A stretch of 64,000 nt of DNA from Hirudinaria manillensis (Eukaryota > Annelida > Clitellata > Hirudinida > Hirudinidae). The position numbers were made by a program, and so were the translations under genes. This document shows, one piece after another, positions 1 to 14,068 of the stretch (position 1 is the first letter of the stretch; every line of letters begins with the position of its first letter). The DNA is taken from NCBI GenBank assembly GCA_034509925.1, contig CM067538.1, forward strand, positions 5,294,278 to 5,358,277, in the 5' to 3' direction. The notes below the pieces were generated by a model. The model did no database searches and was not told where the DNA came from. It was given only the letters and a program-made list of their open reading frames with translations.

Positions 1-864
1 CATCACCATCATCCTTGTCGTCGTCGTCATCACTGTCATCATCAGGAGACATTTTTAATGATTTTAATAAATCATAACATGGGAATCATTAATTTTCAAA
101 TCTCTCTTCACATGAGAATTTTATAAGTTTTATGGATTATTTTTTAAACATTCTGCAGTGAAAAGAAAGTCATGAGTGAAGTTAAATGTTAGAATATTAT
201 TAACAATAATAATTTTGTTGATTTTAATATTGGAAATTATTTATAAAAAGCAATAAATATTATTATTCTAAACGACAATAATCATAATAATAAGTCACAA
301 ATAATGCTATAATAATAATTATTAATAATTTACGTTATTAAATAATATATTAATAATAATTATTGTTATTATTATTATGTGTATGTTGTCTTTTAATAAG
401 TTATTGTTTATCGTTTTATTTATTATTTATTTATTAAAAAACAATCCTGGAAAACATGTCTTTTTTCAAAGCTATTAATTCTTTCACGAACTGATTCGAA
501 TGTCTTCCCTTCTCTTTTCAATTTTTAATTCGTCTGCCAAAACATTTTTTGCTGAAATAAAACTTAAAATGTAAAAAAATAAAATATAAAATATATATAG
601 AAAATCAGAAAAATAAAGAGAGCTATAAATCGACATTTCAATCTCGTGAGAAAAGTCGCACTTGGTCCGCCATTGAAATTCAATGGCAGTATTTTTAAAC
701 AAATAGACCATAAATTTGGAAAATTCCCTCCCTAAACGGTGGGATTCTGATCCTCATTAGAAGGGTTGAATTACTGGGGGGAGTTGCTGGGGAAATGTGG
801 GTTCATTTCAGCACTTAGGATTTAGAATTTGTTCATTTAGTTCATAATTATAGGTTAAATACGC

Positions 865-896
865 TATTATTATTATTGTTATTATTATTATTATTA

Positions 897-982
<86 letters not shown>
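865..982. repeat. (ATT)n microsatellite
   Basis: About 117 bp of nearly pure ATT/TTA triplets with a few TTG interruptions. No gene overlaps it. Confidence 0.9.
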
Positions 983-1432
983 TGTCCGGCAGGGGAGTGG
1001 CAGAAATTCGCTTAAGGCTATAATTATTGTGGGCGATAAATAAGAACATCATGGCTCTGGTTTTTATAATCTCAAATGAAATCAAATATCTCTTTGAATT
1101 TTTTTGTTAATAAAATTATGACAAAATGTTTGCATAATAAAAGCAATTATTTTGGATTAATTGAAAATACATTTGAAGAAATTCGTTTCGATTTCATTTT
1201 AAATTAATATTTATATAAATAATAAAATTATTATATAATATAAAATAATAAATAAATATATAATAATGTAAATATAAATAATATAAAATAATTTTGTTAT
1301 TTGTTTAAATATTAATTTAAATAAATCTTCTTCTAATTATATGTATGTAATTGTCAAATTATTAGCATTAAAAGAGAGTAAAATTATAAGTAATAATAAC
1401 ATCAAATAATAATAAAGTTAAATATGATGATG

Positions 1433-1464
<32 letters not shown>

Positions 1465-1618
1465 TATGAATATATCAGCGATAATATTAAAGATAGTAGT
1501 TAATATAAAATAACGATAGTAATATTATCACCCGATTTTAAATCCCGCTGCGTTCAAAAATTGACTTAGTTTTAAATTGTGTCAAAAGTAAACCTCAATG
1601 CGTTTCTTTCAATCGCTC

Positions 1619-1652
<34 letters not shown>

Positions 1653-2016
1653 ACAACAGCAAAACAGCAACACCGCGTAAATCTAAACACGCACGAGCAA
1701 TAAGCGGATCTTTGTTTATACTTTCCATCCATCATTCCACGGACGATCCATCACGATCCGGCATTTCCAACCCTGGAGCGTTACAAATCGATAGAATAAA
1801 GCATTACTTGCCGGAGCCGATGGCAGCAACCCGATCTTCAAATGAACCCATAAAACAACGGGCAGGTGGAAAAATATGGAAAAGGATTTTGTTTCACGAA
1901 CGGAAACTCAAGACGCTAGAAAAAGAAGATACATGGATTAAGCCGAAGAGCCGAGAAAATGAGTGGATTGTTGCACGGATGCACGCATGGGTAGGGATAG
2001 AAAGACGGATGTATGT

Positions 2017-2243
2017 TGGATGGATGGATGGATGGATGGATGGATGGATGGATGGATGGATGGATGGATGGATGGATGGATGGATGGATGGATGGATGGA
2101 TGGATGGATGTATGGGAGGTTGGGTGGATGGATGGATGGATGGGAGGTTAGATGGATGTATGGGAGGTTGGGTGGATGGATGGGAGGTTGGGTGGATGGA
2201 TGGAAGGTTGGGTGGATGGATGGAAGGTTGGGTGGATGGATGA
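2017..2243. repeat. (GGAT)n tetranucleotide array with diverged 3' half
   Basis: The left half is pure GGAT. The right half is a higher-order mix of GGAT with GGAGGTTG and GGAAGGTTG variants. Long open frames over it in several registers (WMDG or HPSI periodic peptides) are an artefact of the tetramer lacking stop codons, not genes. Confidence 0.9.
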
Positions 2244-5200
2244 GCCACTAACAGGAAAAACGAGAACTTTCGTGTGGAGCCCAGATTCTCTCCAGCAGAC
2301 AGTAAAGTCGTTGGAATTATTTATCGCTTTGCGTCAGATGAAAGGGTCAAAGCCTGGCCAAGGGTAATGCTCTTTTAATAGTCTTAAAATTCTCCTAAAC
2401 TCTGCCCTTAAACTTTCCCTGGTCTGGGGTATCGAGTGTCCAATGTGCGTGGGTCATCGCATCTCTAGCCACATCCCGCCAACGGAGCAGACGAGTTTTT
2501 CCATTATTTGGGCCTCCCGATTTTTCCCACCCTCGTTAATCTTAACTGAATTGGCGAAGAAATTTCTGAAATTATTGAAATTTCCATCTGCAATCCGACA
2601 CCAGGAACTTAGGACGATTCCATTATGATTTATAACCTTAAGATCCACTCGCTTCATATTCATCGACATCTCTCTCTTTCTCAGGAGCTCAAGATGGTGA
2701 CGACAAATCGGTTTTAGTCATTTTAAGGGAGTGAATTTAAGTGCACATCTTTTCGGTTGACGATTCTGAATGTGAATTCAGAAAAGATTGAATTGAAAAT
2801 ACTCGGTGATTGATCCAGATATGGAATTGAAACTAATTCCAATTATTTAAGACTTAAAACTGATTTATCGACTTCAGTTTAATTTCGTATTAATTGTTTT
2901 CATTTGTCTCGTGTTACTAATGCAGGAGCATCCATAAATCATGATATTCGGAAGTTATATGTTAGAATTATTTATTTATTAATTTAATTATTTACAATTA
3001 AACTAGTTAACCTCTTTCTGCTTTCGGTTAAGTTGTTGACAATGATTTGAATTATTAATATTATTGTAAAGTATAAATATTGAAATATTATTCATTTTAG
3101 TTTATTTAATCTCGAAATTACCGCCAAAAGTGGTCTTTAAATTTGCGGCATTCAAATTGATTGCCAAATTGACGCTGTTTTCACCCAAAAGATATTTTTT
3201 TTTGAAATTTTAAGACGATTACATTCAAGGTGGAATTTTTATCGCTTGAGTCAAAAAAAAAAAGATATTAAGCTACAATTATAGTTTAACAGCACGATAT
3301 TGTAGACTGAATGGCAGTCCCAATTATATGACCCTCCAGTCTCCCATAAACAATCAAAGTCCTTTCGAGGTGAGTCAATGTAAACTCAGATGATTGATGA
3401 CCCGATCGAGTGATTGGAAAGTGAATTCATTCAAGTAGGTCCCAAAAAAGTACAAGGTTGAACTTCCTTCATCAACCAGAATGGCTTTGTAATGTTTGTC
3501 CGATGATTGTTCCTCCGTGATGAGATAGAATAGGATAGGAGTGTTTTGTTACGATTTCAATCGTCTTTCGGATTGAATTCAATCTGACTTTAAAACAAAA
3601 GAAGCACAACTGTTCGCTTTCTGTCAAGACAGCAGCCATTGGCCATTGTTAAGTCCATAAACAGCCATGATGACGGTACTGGCAAAGGTTTATTGAGTCA
3701 TTTGAAAAAAAAAGTGAATTATTTCGGTACATGTCATATCAGCGATTTAACGGTAAATATCTTTAAATTTTGTTTGTATAATAAATTTTGTAATTCAGGT
3801 TTGTTTACAAATTTTCGAAACCACGTACTGTATCATTATCATGACAAATGTTATGATAAAATAAATTTGAAGTTTGATTCAATAAAAAAATATTTAAAAA
3901 TTAAAATCGGCAATTGACATGTAAACAAATAACTTGGTATTTATTTAGTAACATAAATCTCTTTAATATCTTTACATCAAAACTTTGCTACGCAACCCAA
4001 TCAATTAACCAATTGATCGATGTTACGTCAGTAACAACGAATTGAGTATTAATACATACTATTCCGCTGGCACTGAAGAGAATTCTTGAGAAGCTATAAA
4101 ATTTAATTTTTTAATTAACTTTATTTCTAAGAATAACTTAAAGGATAATTCGACAAAAAAAACACAAAACATAAACAAACAATATCTGGGCCAAGTTGGT
4201 TCACCTAATAAAGTTACGTACATTAAGTGGACTTAAGTACAATGTGACTTAAGTGGAATTAAGTACATTAATTCAATCAACTAACCGTTTAACCATCATT
4301 ACCGAGAAGATGTTGTGACTTGAGAGAGAGGGAGAGAAAGAGAGAAAAAAGAGAGAGTTGATGTTGCAAAAGCGATTGAAGGTTATCAAGAACTTGTGCA
4401 GGATTTCAGATTATACGTCTGCTTCTGGTCAAACCAGATGTGGATTTCCAGGCACTGAAGTCTCATTGAGTTCATGTTTACAAGTTTGTGTTGCGTGTTG
4501 GAGTTTCGCCTAAAGTGCATCTGCCAAAGCGCTTTTGACAGGCTTAATAGTTTCTCTTGGAGTGGAAAGCTCTTCTCCTACAAACGATTTATGCAAATAA
4601 ATACACGAATTACAATAAATAACATTAACTAAAAAAAGTCTAATGACAGTCCTGCCAATTCTGAATTTAAAAAAAAAATTTCAGAAAAGATTTTCACAGT
4701 TCTTGGGTTGTGATTCTTCAGATGGTAACTTTGTTTTACATTATAACAAACATTTCTTAAGCTCTTTGATGATACTCTCTTAATGAGGACAGCTTTACTG
4801 AACTTAATTACGCATAACCTGCCAATACCAGGTAGTATGCTGTTCAAAGACGTGGATGTCGGATCAAAAGAAAGAAAACGGAATTGCAATTGCTTGCGTT
4901 TGAAACTTGAAAATGATTGTAGTTTTCTTATTAAATAATTCTTATTAAATAATAATTATTAGACGAACAAGTACACTTGTATCTGAAAAGAAAAGCATAC
5001 TTTCAGGTTCAAACAATCCTAGCAACTGATGTCAATTATATAATCAAACTTGCCTAGGTTCTCCATTCCAATTGATGTTTTGCTAAGGAACCCATTAATC
5101 CATTAAAATGATGCTGTGCTATCCGTAGCCATTACCTGTCGAGAAATAGATAAGTTGTATCTTGTTATCAACGCGACATTGGTATTGACATGAAAATTAT

Positions 5201-6300
5201 CAGTCGATACTCAAACCCTGTCGTTTGAAGAAATATCTGTTCTTTAAAAGCAATAAGATACAAGAGAGAAGAAAACTTTATTATAAATCGGTAATTTATC
5301 ATCCGTTCATATCTCTTTCTTCATTCTTTTACGACGCAAAGCCTGGATAACTTGGGTCTAACATCGAGCATGTATTCAAGACCAAAGGACTGGAAGAGAC
5401 AGCAGTCTGGACATTCGTAAGGAAGGTTCCTGGTCGGATGAATCTTCTGATGTCCACCGTTGTCTCATCTTTTATAACATTTGATCATTTGATGTACTTC
5501 ACTGGGAACGCATTTGATCTTTTATTTCGGATTTCATTTGAACTTTAGGAGTATCGAATAGGCAAACATTTGATCTGCATATTCACCAAAAGAAAGTCTG
5601 GATTTCGAATTAAAAATTTTAAATTATTTCGAGTTTATTTAGAAATTATAATATTTATTCTTGTCCAAGGGTTTATAATTGACCTCGCATGTTTTTAATC
5701 GTAAAGTATTGATTTTATTTATTTCAATTAGGCATCAGTAATTGTTTTTTTAAACATACATCCTAACTTCTCATTCGCCTTTTCGGTATCTTTGGTTAAA
5801 TTCTGGAATAAATATTAATTATAATAACTATACCTACTTTGGGCCCATCAGTTTGTAAATAAAATAAAATAAATAAGTAAAATAAATATTTCAGATTATA
5901 TTATTAATATAATTAGAATATAATATAATATAATAGAAAAGCAGATTAATTCTTAAAGATTGCAGGTTTTTTTTCCATTTCAGTTCCGACTGAGACCAAT
6001 ATTCATTCCATGAACACATCAGGTTAAGATATATTTGTTTTTTAATAGTTAATAATTACTATAATCACTTGCGGCAATCGTAGTTTATATTTGTTTATAT
6101 TTTACGTCGCTGATGGTTGTGACGTTTATATTTATTATTACAATGATTATTAATATTATTATTATTTATACGTCTATCCACGTATACCTCCACCTGTTCA
6201 ATCCGTCATTCAATCAATCTATAAATCAATCGCTCAACCAACCAGCCAACCAATAAAAAAATCAACAAATAAATAAACAAGCAAGCAAATAAATCCATCA

Positions 6301-6367
<67 letters not shown>
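6301..6367. repeat. (ATT)n microsatellite abutting an FGFR 3' splice site
   Basis: Pure ATT triplets end about 8 bp before the acceptor AG of the first visible FGFR exon. They replace the usual pyrimidine tract with a T-rich triplet repeat. Confidence 0.9.
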
Positions 6368-6375
6368 GTTGCCAG

Positions 6376-6542
6376 AAGGGGACCTTCAGTGGAAAGACAA
6401 AAATGAAAAACAGAACTCATTCAAGAAGGTGGTGTTTCCAGCTGGCAGTGCCATTGAACTGAAGTGTCCAGCGAAAGGAGAACCATTTCCAAGCATAACT
6501 TGGTTTAAAGATGGAAGAATATTCGAAGATCCAAGACTTAAG
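6376..6542 (+). CDS. FGFR: FGFR exon: Ig D2 first half, copy 1
   Basis: Reads [12 protein letters not shown] ... [15 protein letters not shown] ... [16 protein letters not shown], with the first D2 cysteine (LKC) and the core tryptophan (TWF). The acceptor is GCCAG|AAGGGG (phase 1) and the donor is CTTAAG|GTGGAT (phase 0). It is almost identical to 8921-9087 apart from the first few bases and two scattered changes. Confidence 0.88.
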
Positions 6543-9500
6543 GTGGATATTTGTTGATCATATATAACACAGTGTGTTCCAAGACTTAAGATGGACACTT
6601 GTTTGTATGTATGTGTGTGTGTGCTCTTTGTTTCTTGTTTTTAAATTTCTGTCTTGATTGAACTGGTCAAAGCAAAAGATAATCGGTCCGCATTTAGCAG
6701 GTTACGCCCAGCCATTGATAACGATGATGATAAGACAAACTTAAGCATGTTTTAGTAAGTCTCGAAGAGCATAGGTACAATAACCTTTGTGACTCATTTG
6801 TATGTTAGCCAATTATATTTTTATGACCTTTATTGTAAACATTTATTTTTTTTGTAAAATATAAATAAGCTAGAATAATTTTTTTTATATGATATTCATA
6901 TTTATTGCGACATCATTACAAATAAAATTTTGCCTCTCAATCTCTCTTTGACAACCTTGGACTTGAATTGGGAGGGTGGGTATTTACCCCTCCTCAATTT
7001 TTCTGTTGAATTAACATTCGCTACAAAAATAGAAAGTATTGGAAGGTCAAGTTGTCGAAATGTTAAAGGTTCTACTTCATTTCATGAATGACGTATCGTT
7101 AAATTGATAATCCCATACCTAATACTTATAATCTCAAATGAATGAGCTTGTCTGAAAGTGCAGAAGATATTGACTCCAAAAAATAAATCGGCTTTGCTTA
7201 GATACAAGGGTAGCTTAAATCAAGGATAGATAATTTGATTAGCGATTTAATTAAAATAAAATTAAATTTTAATTTATAACAGAAAAAGACCATCACCCTC
7301 AAACTTCTTGATGCTTCAACCAAAGACGCTGGCAACTATACATGTACGGTTAAAAATTCACTTGGAACTTTGCAGAGGAATTTTGAAGTGGAGATTTTTG
7401 GTTAGTACTGCATCTTTACGCATATTTAACGATATATTTTATATTTTTAATGACGATTTATGCATTTGTCAAACAAAACATGAAAAACCTTGACATCGAT
7501 TAGATCAAATTATCCATGAGCCACATCTGAGACTCACATTCCGGCTTGAAAGTCACTTTATCGAGTTAAGGCCAATTGGTTGGGTACCAGAATCGTCTGC
7601 GTCCTGCCATGTTTCGTAAACAAAGTTTCAAGACGAGATGGATCATTCCTTTCCCGCTAAACAGAAATAACCAATTCACCTGACAAATTAATTTCCGAAA
7701 TATACTTCCCAGACCAACCTAAGCATTCTATTTTGGCATCCGATAAACAAATTTATCAATAATAATATAATATCAATATAATTGATGTTAATAAAATTGT
7801 ATTTTGTCAATATTTAAAAATTTAATAAATTTTCAACATGCAGACATGACGTCTGATGTCCCAGTTATAAGAGAGGGACCGATTAATCTGACGGTACAAG
7901 TGGGAGAGACGGTGGTCCTGCCATGCAACATCACCAGTTCCTCGCAGCCAATCATCAAGTGGTACAGATTGTGGCCACCTGGAAACGATACCATGAACGA
8001 GGTCAGGGAGTACGAAGGTGAAGAGTATGGATACAGGAATATCATAGTAAGAAGGATATTAGTTCATTAGCATTGATCTTGATATCTTAACATGCATGTT
8101 ATATTATGTTAATATCTGATATAAGTGGCCAAAAATGTATGTGCAAATAAAAAAATATGAATTAATTTGAAATTAATAATCAACTCCATAAAACTATCAT
8201 TAAAATATTTTAATAAATTCAACTTGAATCCTACCAGCTCTCATCCATGTGTCGATCATATGTTTCTCTTGAGTAATTCACTTAAAAGGAACGGCAATAA
8301 ACATTCGATATGCAATAACTTCAAAGAAATTGTAATAAATTATTAATAATTAATACTAATATATATTAATGATATTAATGATAATAATATACTAATAATA
8401 ATAATACGTATTAACAATAATGATATCGTAACTTATTATCAAATATTGTAATAAAATTCTAAAAGGGTTATTGATATGTGATAATAAATTATAAGTGCAA
8501 TAATCTACTACATTATGCGCATTCCTTTATTTTATTTCGACATTTCTAAATAATACAACTTAAATATCGTTATAATACTAACTAGGCCATATATATTTGA
8601 TTTTTTATAACATTAATCTTCTCAGGAAGAGAAAGAGCGCATAATAATAGGGGACCAATTGGCAAGTTTGACTCTGAAAGATGTCCAAGTCAATCAGTCT
8701 GGTTTCTATCTTTGCGAGGCAAGCAACGCTATTGGAAGGAACGAAAAAGCGGGATTCTTAAAGGTCGTCGAACCAGGTTGTTCAAATGTTATGAGCTTTT
8801 TCATTTTCAATTTGTTTTCCTAAATTCTATTTTCAGCTTTCAATGCGACAAATGCTAAAATTTTGAATCGATGAACGAACGTTACATTCACCCATCCTAA
8901 TAATTCACGCAATTGTTCAGACGGAATTCTTCAGTGGAAAGACAAAAATGAAAAACAGAACTCATTCAAGAAGGTGGTGTTTCCAGCTGGCAGTGCCATT
9001 GAACTCAAGTGTCCAGCGAAAGGAGAACCATTTCCAAGCATAACTTGGTTTAAGGATGGAAGAATATTCGAAGATCCAAGACTTAAGGTGGATATTTGTT
9101 TTATTTTTCAAATTCATATTCTTGTTTGGCCCAAATGCTCAAGTCATAAAATAATCGGATCATATGTAACACATTGTGTCAGGTCAGCTTATAGAAAATA
9201 TAACATTAAACTCAATCTCACTCTGCTCGGTCTCCTACTTGATATAATATTGCGCAATATCTTTTGCGATTCGTTCAATTTTAAACGACCGCAAATTGCG
9301 CTGAATTTCAGCTCACCCAATATTTTTTTTGAAGTGTTGGATTCAATTTGTTTTTCAAAACCTGGAACGTGAAATGCTGAGCACATGATATGAATTCGTT
9401 TGAATTTGTATCGATGAAATCGGGTATCAGACACACCAGGACTATCCCTCTTTTTAGGTCTCATTACATCCCCGAGAGCAGTTAAAAGTGATGCGAGCGG

Positions 9501-11103
9501 ATCGTGTTGCTGAAATATTAAAGTTTTTATTTCACTTCTAAATCACAAATCGTTAAATTTATAATCCCAACTCTTGGAATGGGGACTGAGTCTCGAATAA
9601 GTGCGTTTATGAAACTAGAGTCGTGATTAAGAAATGGAACAGTTTTGCTGTTGAAAGAGTAAAAAAATAATCGAGGCATTTCACAAACTAAGGCAAAAAT
9701 AAAGTGAAAATGCAATGAAATCTAAAGTAAATAAAAATAATAGTAAATCCAGTTTTAATTAATTTCAGAAAAAAGGCTTCACGTTCAAATTATCCGATAT
9801 TTCCACGATGGATTCTGGAAATTATTCGTGCATCATTAACAATAAAATTGGAACCTTACAGAAAACATTTCAAGTCGAAGTATATGGTTAGTAATTCTAT
9901 CTTTACTAACATTTTTTTTTAAATTTAATTTTATTAATTTTACAAACATATCGAAGAAAACATCGATGAAAAGTCCTTGATCGATCAAATCAATTAAATT
10001 ATTCGAGCGAGTCATTCACATACGAGATGCACAATCGATCGATAAAACTCATTTAGACTAATCTAAGGTTAAGGCCACACTCTTTGGGGGGACAGAACCC
10101 AGACCCCATTCTGCCTCCCACCGTGTTTTATAAACAAAGTTTCAAGAGAAGATGGATCGTTCAACCTCCCACTTGCATTCCAGAAAAAAAAAACAGATTC
10201 ATCTACCATAAATTGTCTCAGAAAAAATTTCGTCTTTCGATCTTACTAAATTTTTCTGCTACTTGGGGTACGACTGGGTGGTTTGAGTGCATCCTTTGGC
10301 ATGACTTTTAAATACAATAATAATCCATTTAGCGTAACCTGAATCTTCGAAGTTTATCTGTCACTCCAAAGAAAAAGCAAACTTTTCTCTGGAGTTCTCT
10401 GGTCCAAATCATCGATGTTTTAAAATCGCATTTCAAACTTTAAGACGTGTGTGTGTGTTCCTATTTAAATGGCTCATGATTCAAATTAATTTGTTTATTT
10501 TCCAACACGGTTCTAATAGTTAAATAAACTTAATTATAATAGTGGTTATGATAATTTACATAGTTATTATAAATATCGTTTCATAGTAATAACGATCTTA
10601 TATATTCAGTAACGCTTCCCATCGCCCCTGTGATAAGAGAGGGACCTTCGAATCTGATTGTACACGTTGGTGACACCGTGGTTATACCGTGCAACATAAT
10701 CAGTGACCTCCAACCGATCATCAAGTGGTACAGGTTGTGGACACCTGGAAACGATTCGATAGGGGATGTCAGAGAGTACGAAGGCGAGGAATATGACTAC
10801 AGGAAGATCATAGTGAGGATGATGATGATGATGATGTTGATGTTGACGACGACGACAACGATGATGATGACGGCGGTGATGGTAATCATGATGATGATGA
10901 TGACTATGACACTTACACCTGATACTTATTATTAATAATAAATGTTTAATTGATTGTTTTTGAAGTTATAACTTAATTCCATAAGTGCATCACTTAAACG
11001 TTTTAGTTTGAAATTTGACCTCGGATTTTATGATCGGCATCAATGAAAGTTGGCATTCATTAATTTTAAACTGTTAAATAATGATATTACTAATCTATAA
11101 ACT

Positions 11104-11159
<56 letters not shown>

Positions 11160-11788
11160 AATTATTACTCTAATATCACTCAGGAAGAGAAAGAGCGCAT
11201 AACAATAGGGGACCAATTGGCAAGTTTGACTCTGAAAGATGTCCAAGTCAATCAGTCTGGTTTCTATCTTTGCGAGGCGAGCAACGCTATTGGAAGGAAT
11301 GAAAAGGCGGGATTCTTAAAGGTTGTCGAACCAGGTTGTTAAGATTATTAATTATTTATAATTAATTAATTAATTAATTAATTAATTAATTTATTTATTT
11401 ATTACCTCTCACTGGTCATAACGAAATGCAACAGTTTTAAAATAAAAATTCAAAACTAGAAAGAGCCATGCTCGATAAAGTCATGTAATTGCTTCTAAAA
11501 TACTTTTTAATATAATAATAATAATAATATTAATAATAATAATAATAATGTATTAGTTGTGATACGCAGATCAGTACAATAGTTATTGTTAATCTGCTTT
11601 TTAGCTCCAAAGCATTCGACACCAGCATTTTACAAGGTGGCCACAAACGCCATAACAGGCGTCAGTGTCGTCATTGGGGTCCTGTTGATGGGACTCATGA
11701 TATTTCTATACTTAATGAAGAACAAATCGAAAGTAAATTATCTGTCATTGTTATTATTGGTGTATTATTATTATCATTAATATTATTG

Positions 11789-11885
<97 letters not shown>

Positions 11886-12485
11886 GTAACTCATTGATGT
11901 ATTGTTATTAATATTTGATTTATTATAATTATTATAACTCATTCACGATAATTATTCAAAGGCTGCCAATTTGGACGAGCACTCGCGAAAGCCAATCACA
12001 AAGAGGGTTGTCATCAAGAACGTTCTTTACTGCCCCGAGGACGGCCTTCTGAAAGGTCACGACCTCTCGGACGGCTTCGAAAGCGGTTCAAGGACGCACG
12101 TCAAAATAGAGGAGAGGCGTCTGCTTTTTAACCGCTACTCCAACTTCCATCACTCTGAGTACGAAATGCCAGAAGACAAAAAGTGGGAAATTCCCAGGAA
12201 TAAGTTAGTATTCCGTGTTTACGTGTGTGTTTGTGTGTGTGTGTATAAACTTGGTTGACCTTTGAGAGTCAAGACATCTGTGAGGGCGTAAACGTTAGCT
12301 TAGAAGATAGATGGATCGCAATGTGGCGCTACATGAATGCTGGAAAAGTATTTTTATTAAAACAGGCTAAAACTCGGAAAAGTGTTGGGAGAAGGAGCCT
12401 TTGGAATCGTAGTCAAGGCGGAAGTGACCGGTCTCCATGGTAACGAAGGAACGAGTGTCGTGGCCGTCAAGATGCTGAGAAGTGA

Positions 12486-12516
<31 letters not shown>

Positions 12517-12827
12517 AAGACGATGATTAAGACGATGAAGATGGCCATTTCTATTTCCATCCTTAGCAGTTATTAATACGATGTTAAAATGAAATAACTT
12601 ATTTTCCCATCAAATTAATAAATAAATAACTAAATTAATAAATCGATTATCGAGTGGAAATGAATTCCAGATGATGCCACGGATTGTGACGTGGTGAATC
12701 TCGTCCAGGAAATGACGGTGATGAAGGAAATCGGGCAACACGAAAATGTTCTTTCGCTGCTCGGTTGCTGCACGCAAAAAGGCGAGTTTCGCGAAACATT
12801 TAAGTCTCGTTTTCCGAGGTTAATTAA

Positions 12828-12877
<50 letters not shown>

Positions 12878-14006
12878 TATATCATAAGAAGAATTTTGAA
12901 CTGACAATGATTTGGATCTTGTATATAATTGTATATAGCTGCGTGTATAATTGAATTACTTTGTTTAAGTTTTGGGCTTTTGCGTGTTGCTTCTGTTTGT
13001 TCATGACTGTTTTTGTTTGTGCTTGTTGTGTTGTGACTGCATGTGATCCCTGGGATCTGGGGTCACTGTTTTTCGGCGGAGGCCGTGATTGTGAATAAAC
13101 AAATAATAATAATAATATATAAATATAATTTTTAATGTTTGTCATGCAATCTATAATGTTCTTGATTCTGTCTTGTAACTATTCGTAACTAAAAGCGTGT
13201 GGGATTTGTGTTATTGTTTATTTTATTAATTTACTACTAAATTATTATTAGTTGCAATGTGATAATGTGATTAACAATGTGATACAATGTGTAGTCATTT
13301 GGTTTATACCAATTTATATATCGGTATCGTCACCACCGCCTATATTCAAATTGTACTTAAGATGTATAATAACAATTTATGATGATCATCATCGTCAGCA
13401 GCAACAACAACAACAACAACAGCATTGAATTCTATAAACCCGATGACTGTACGCAATTTTTAAAAATCCCAGATTCAAATCAGACGTTGTAAATAAATTG
13501 CTTGTTAGAAAAAATACGTAACACGTGAATTTGTAAAAATTTAATGAAGCGCAATATCATCGCACGTTGCCAGGGACCTCGTTCGACACTCGCACTCGGA
13601 GTTCACGTAAATTAACTTTTCACATCAATCGCTGATTGAAAAGCAACCGCCTTGAACTGGAGAAATATTCCAGGAGTTCCAATTTGAAACTCCTCAGCAG
13701 TCAGGCGAGCATTTGACTCGAGCACAGAAGAATGCAGGCTTTGTTTTCTTCGGCGAATGTTCTGAATTCCGAATATGAAGACTATTTTGTGTCTCTCTCC
13801 ATCTTATTCTTTCTCTGTGTTTGTGTGTGCCTCACCTTACCCTGTATTTCCCTCGTTCCCTTCTGTCATAGCAACAAGCCATACGCGGAGATGAGGAAGG
13901 ATTTTTAAACTAATTCCTTGTATTGGTTTTTAAATTTAATTGCAATTTAATCGATTTGAAACACTTTTTATCTGTATATATATATATATATATATTTTCT
14001 TAATAA

Positions 14007-14068
<62 letters not shown>

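Larger units (their letters stand above)
1..6375. other. 5' flank or intron upstream of the first visible FGFR exon
   Basis: No coding exon was recognised here on either strand. The stretch is AT-rich with microsatellites: (ATT)n at about 865-982, (AAT)n at about 1436-1464, an imperfect (GGAT)n array at 2017-2243 and (ATT)n at 6301-6367. The first visible FGFR exon begins in phase 1 with an Ig D2 sequence, so at least one upstream exon (signal peptide, and in most FGFRs D1 and an acid box) must exist. It is either hidden here or lies before the window. A single short signal-peptide exon would be hard to see by eye. Confidence 0.6.

Noticed and set aside
1916..2248. Long open frames with HPSI/WMDG periodic peptides
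   Set aside because: They are translations of the GGAT tetramer, which has no stop in several frames. The same is seen at 29892-30360 and 43063-43419. No start context or splice structure supports a gene.
12255..12443. Open frame overlapping the kinase glycine-loop exon
   Set aside because: It is in a different frame from GEGAFG and disrupts the kinase; it is a shadow of the FGFR exon.
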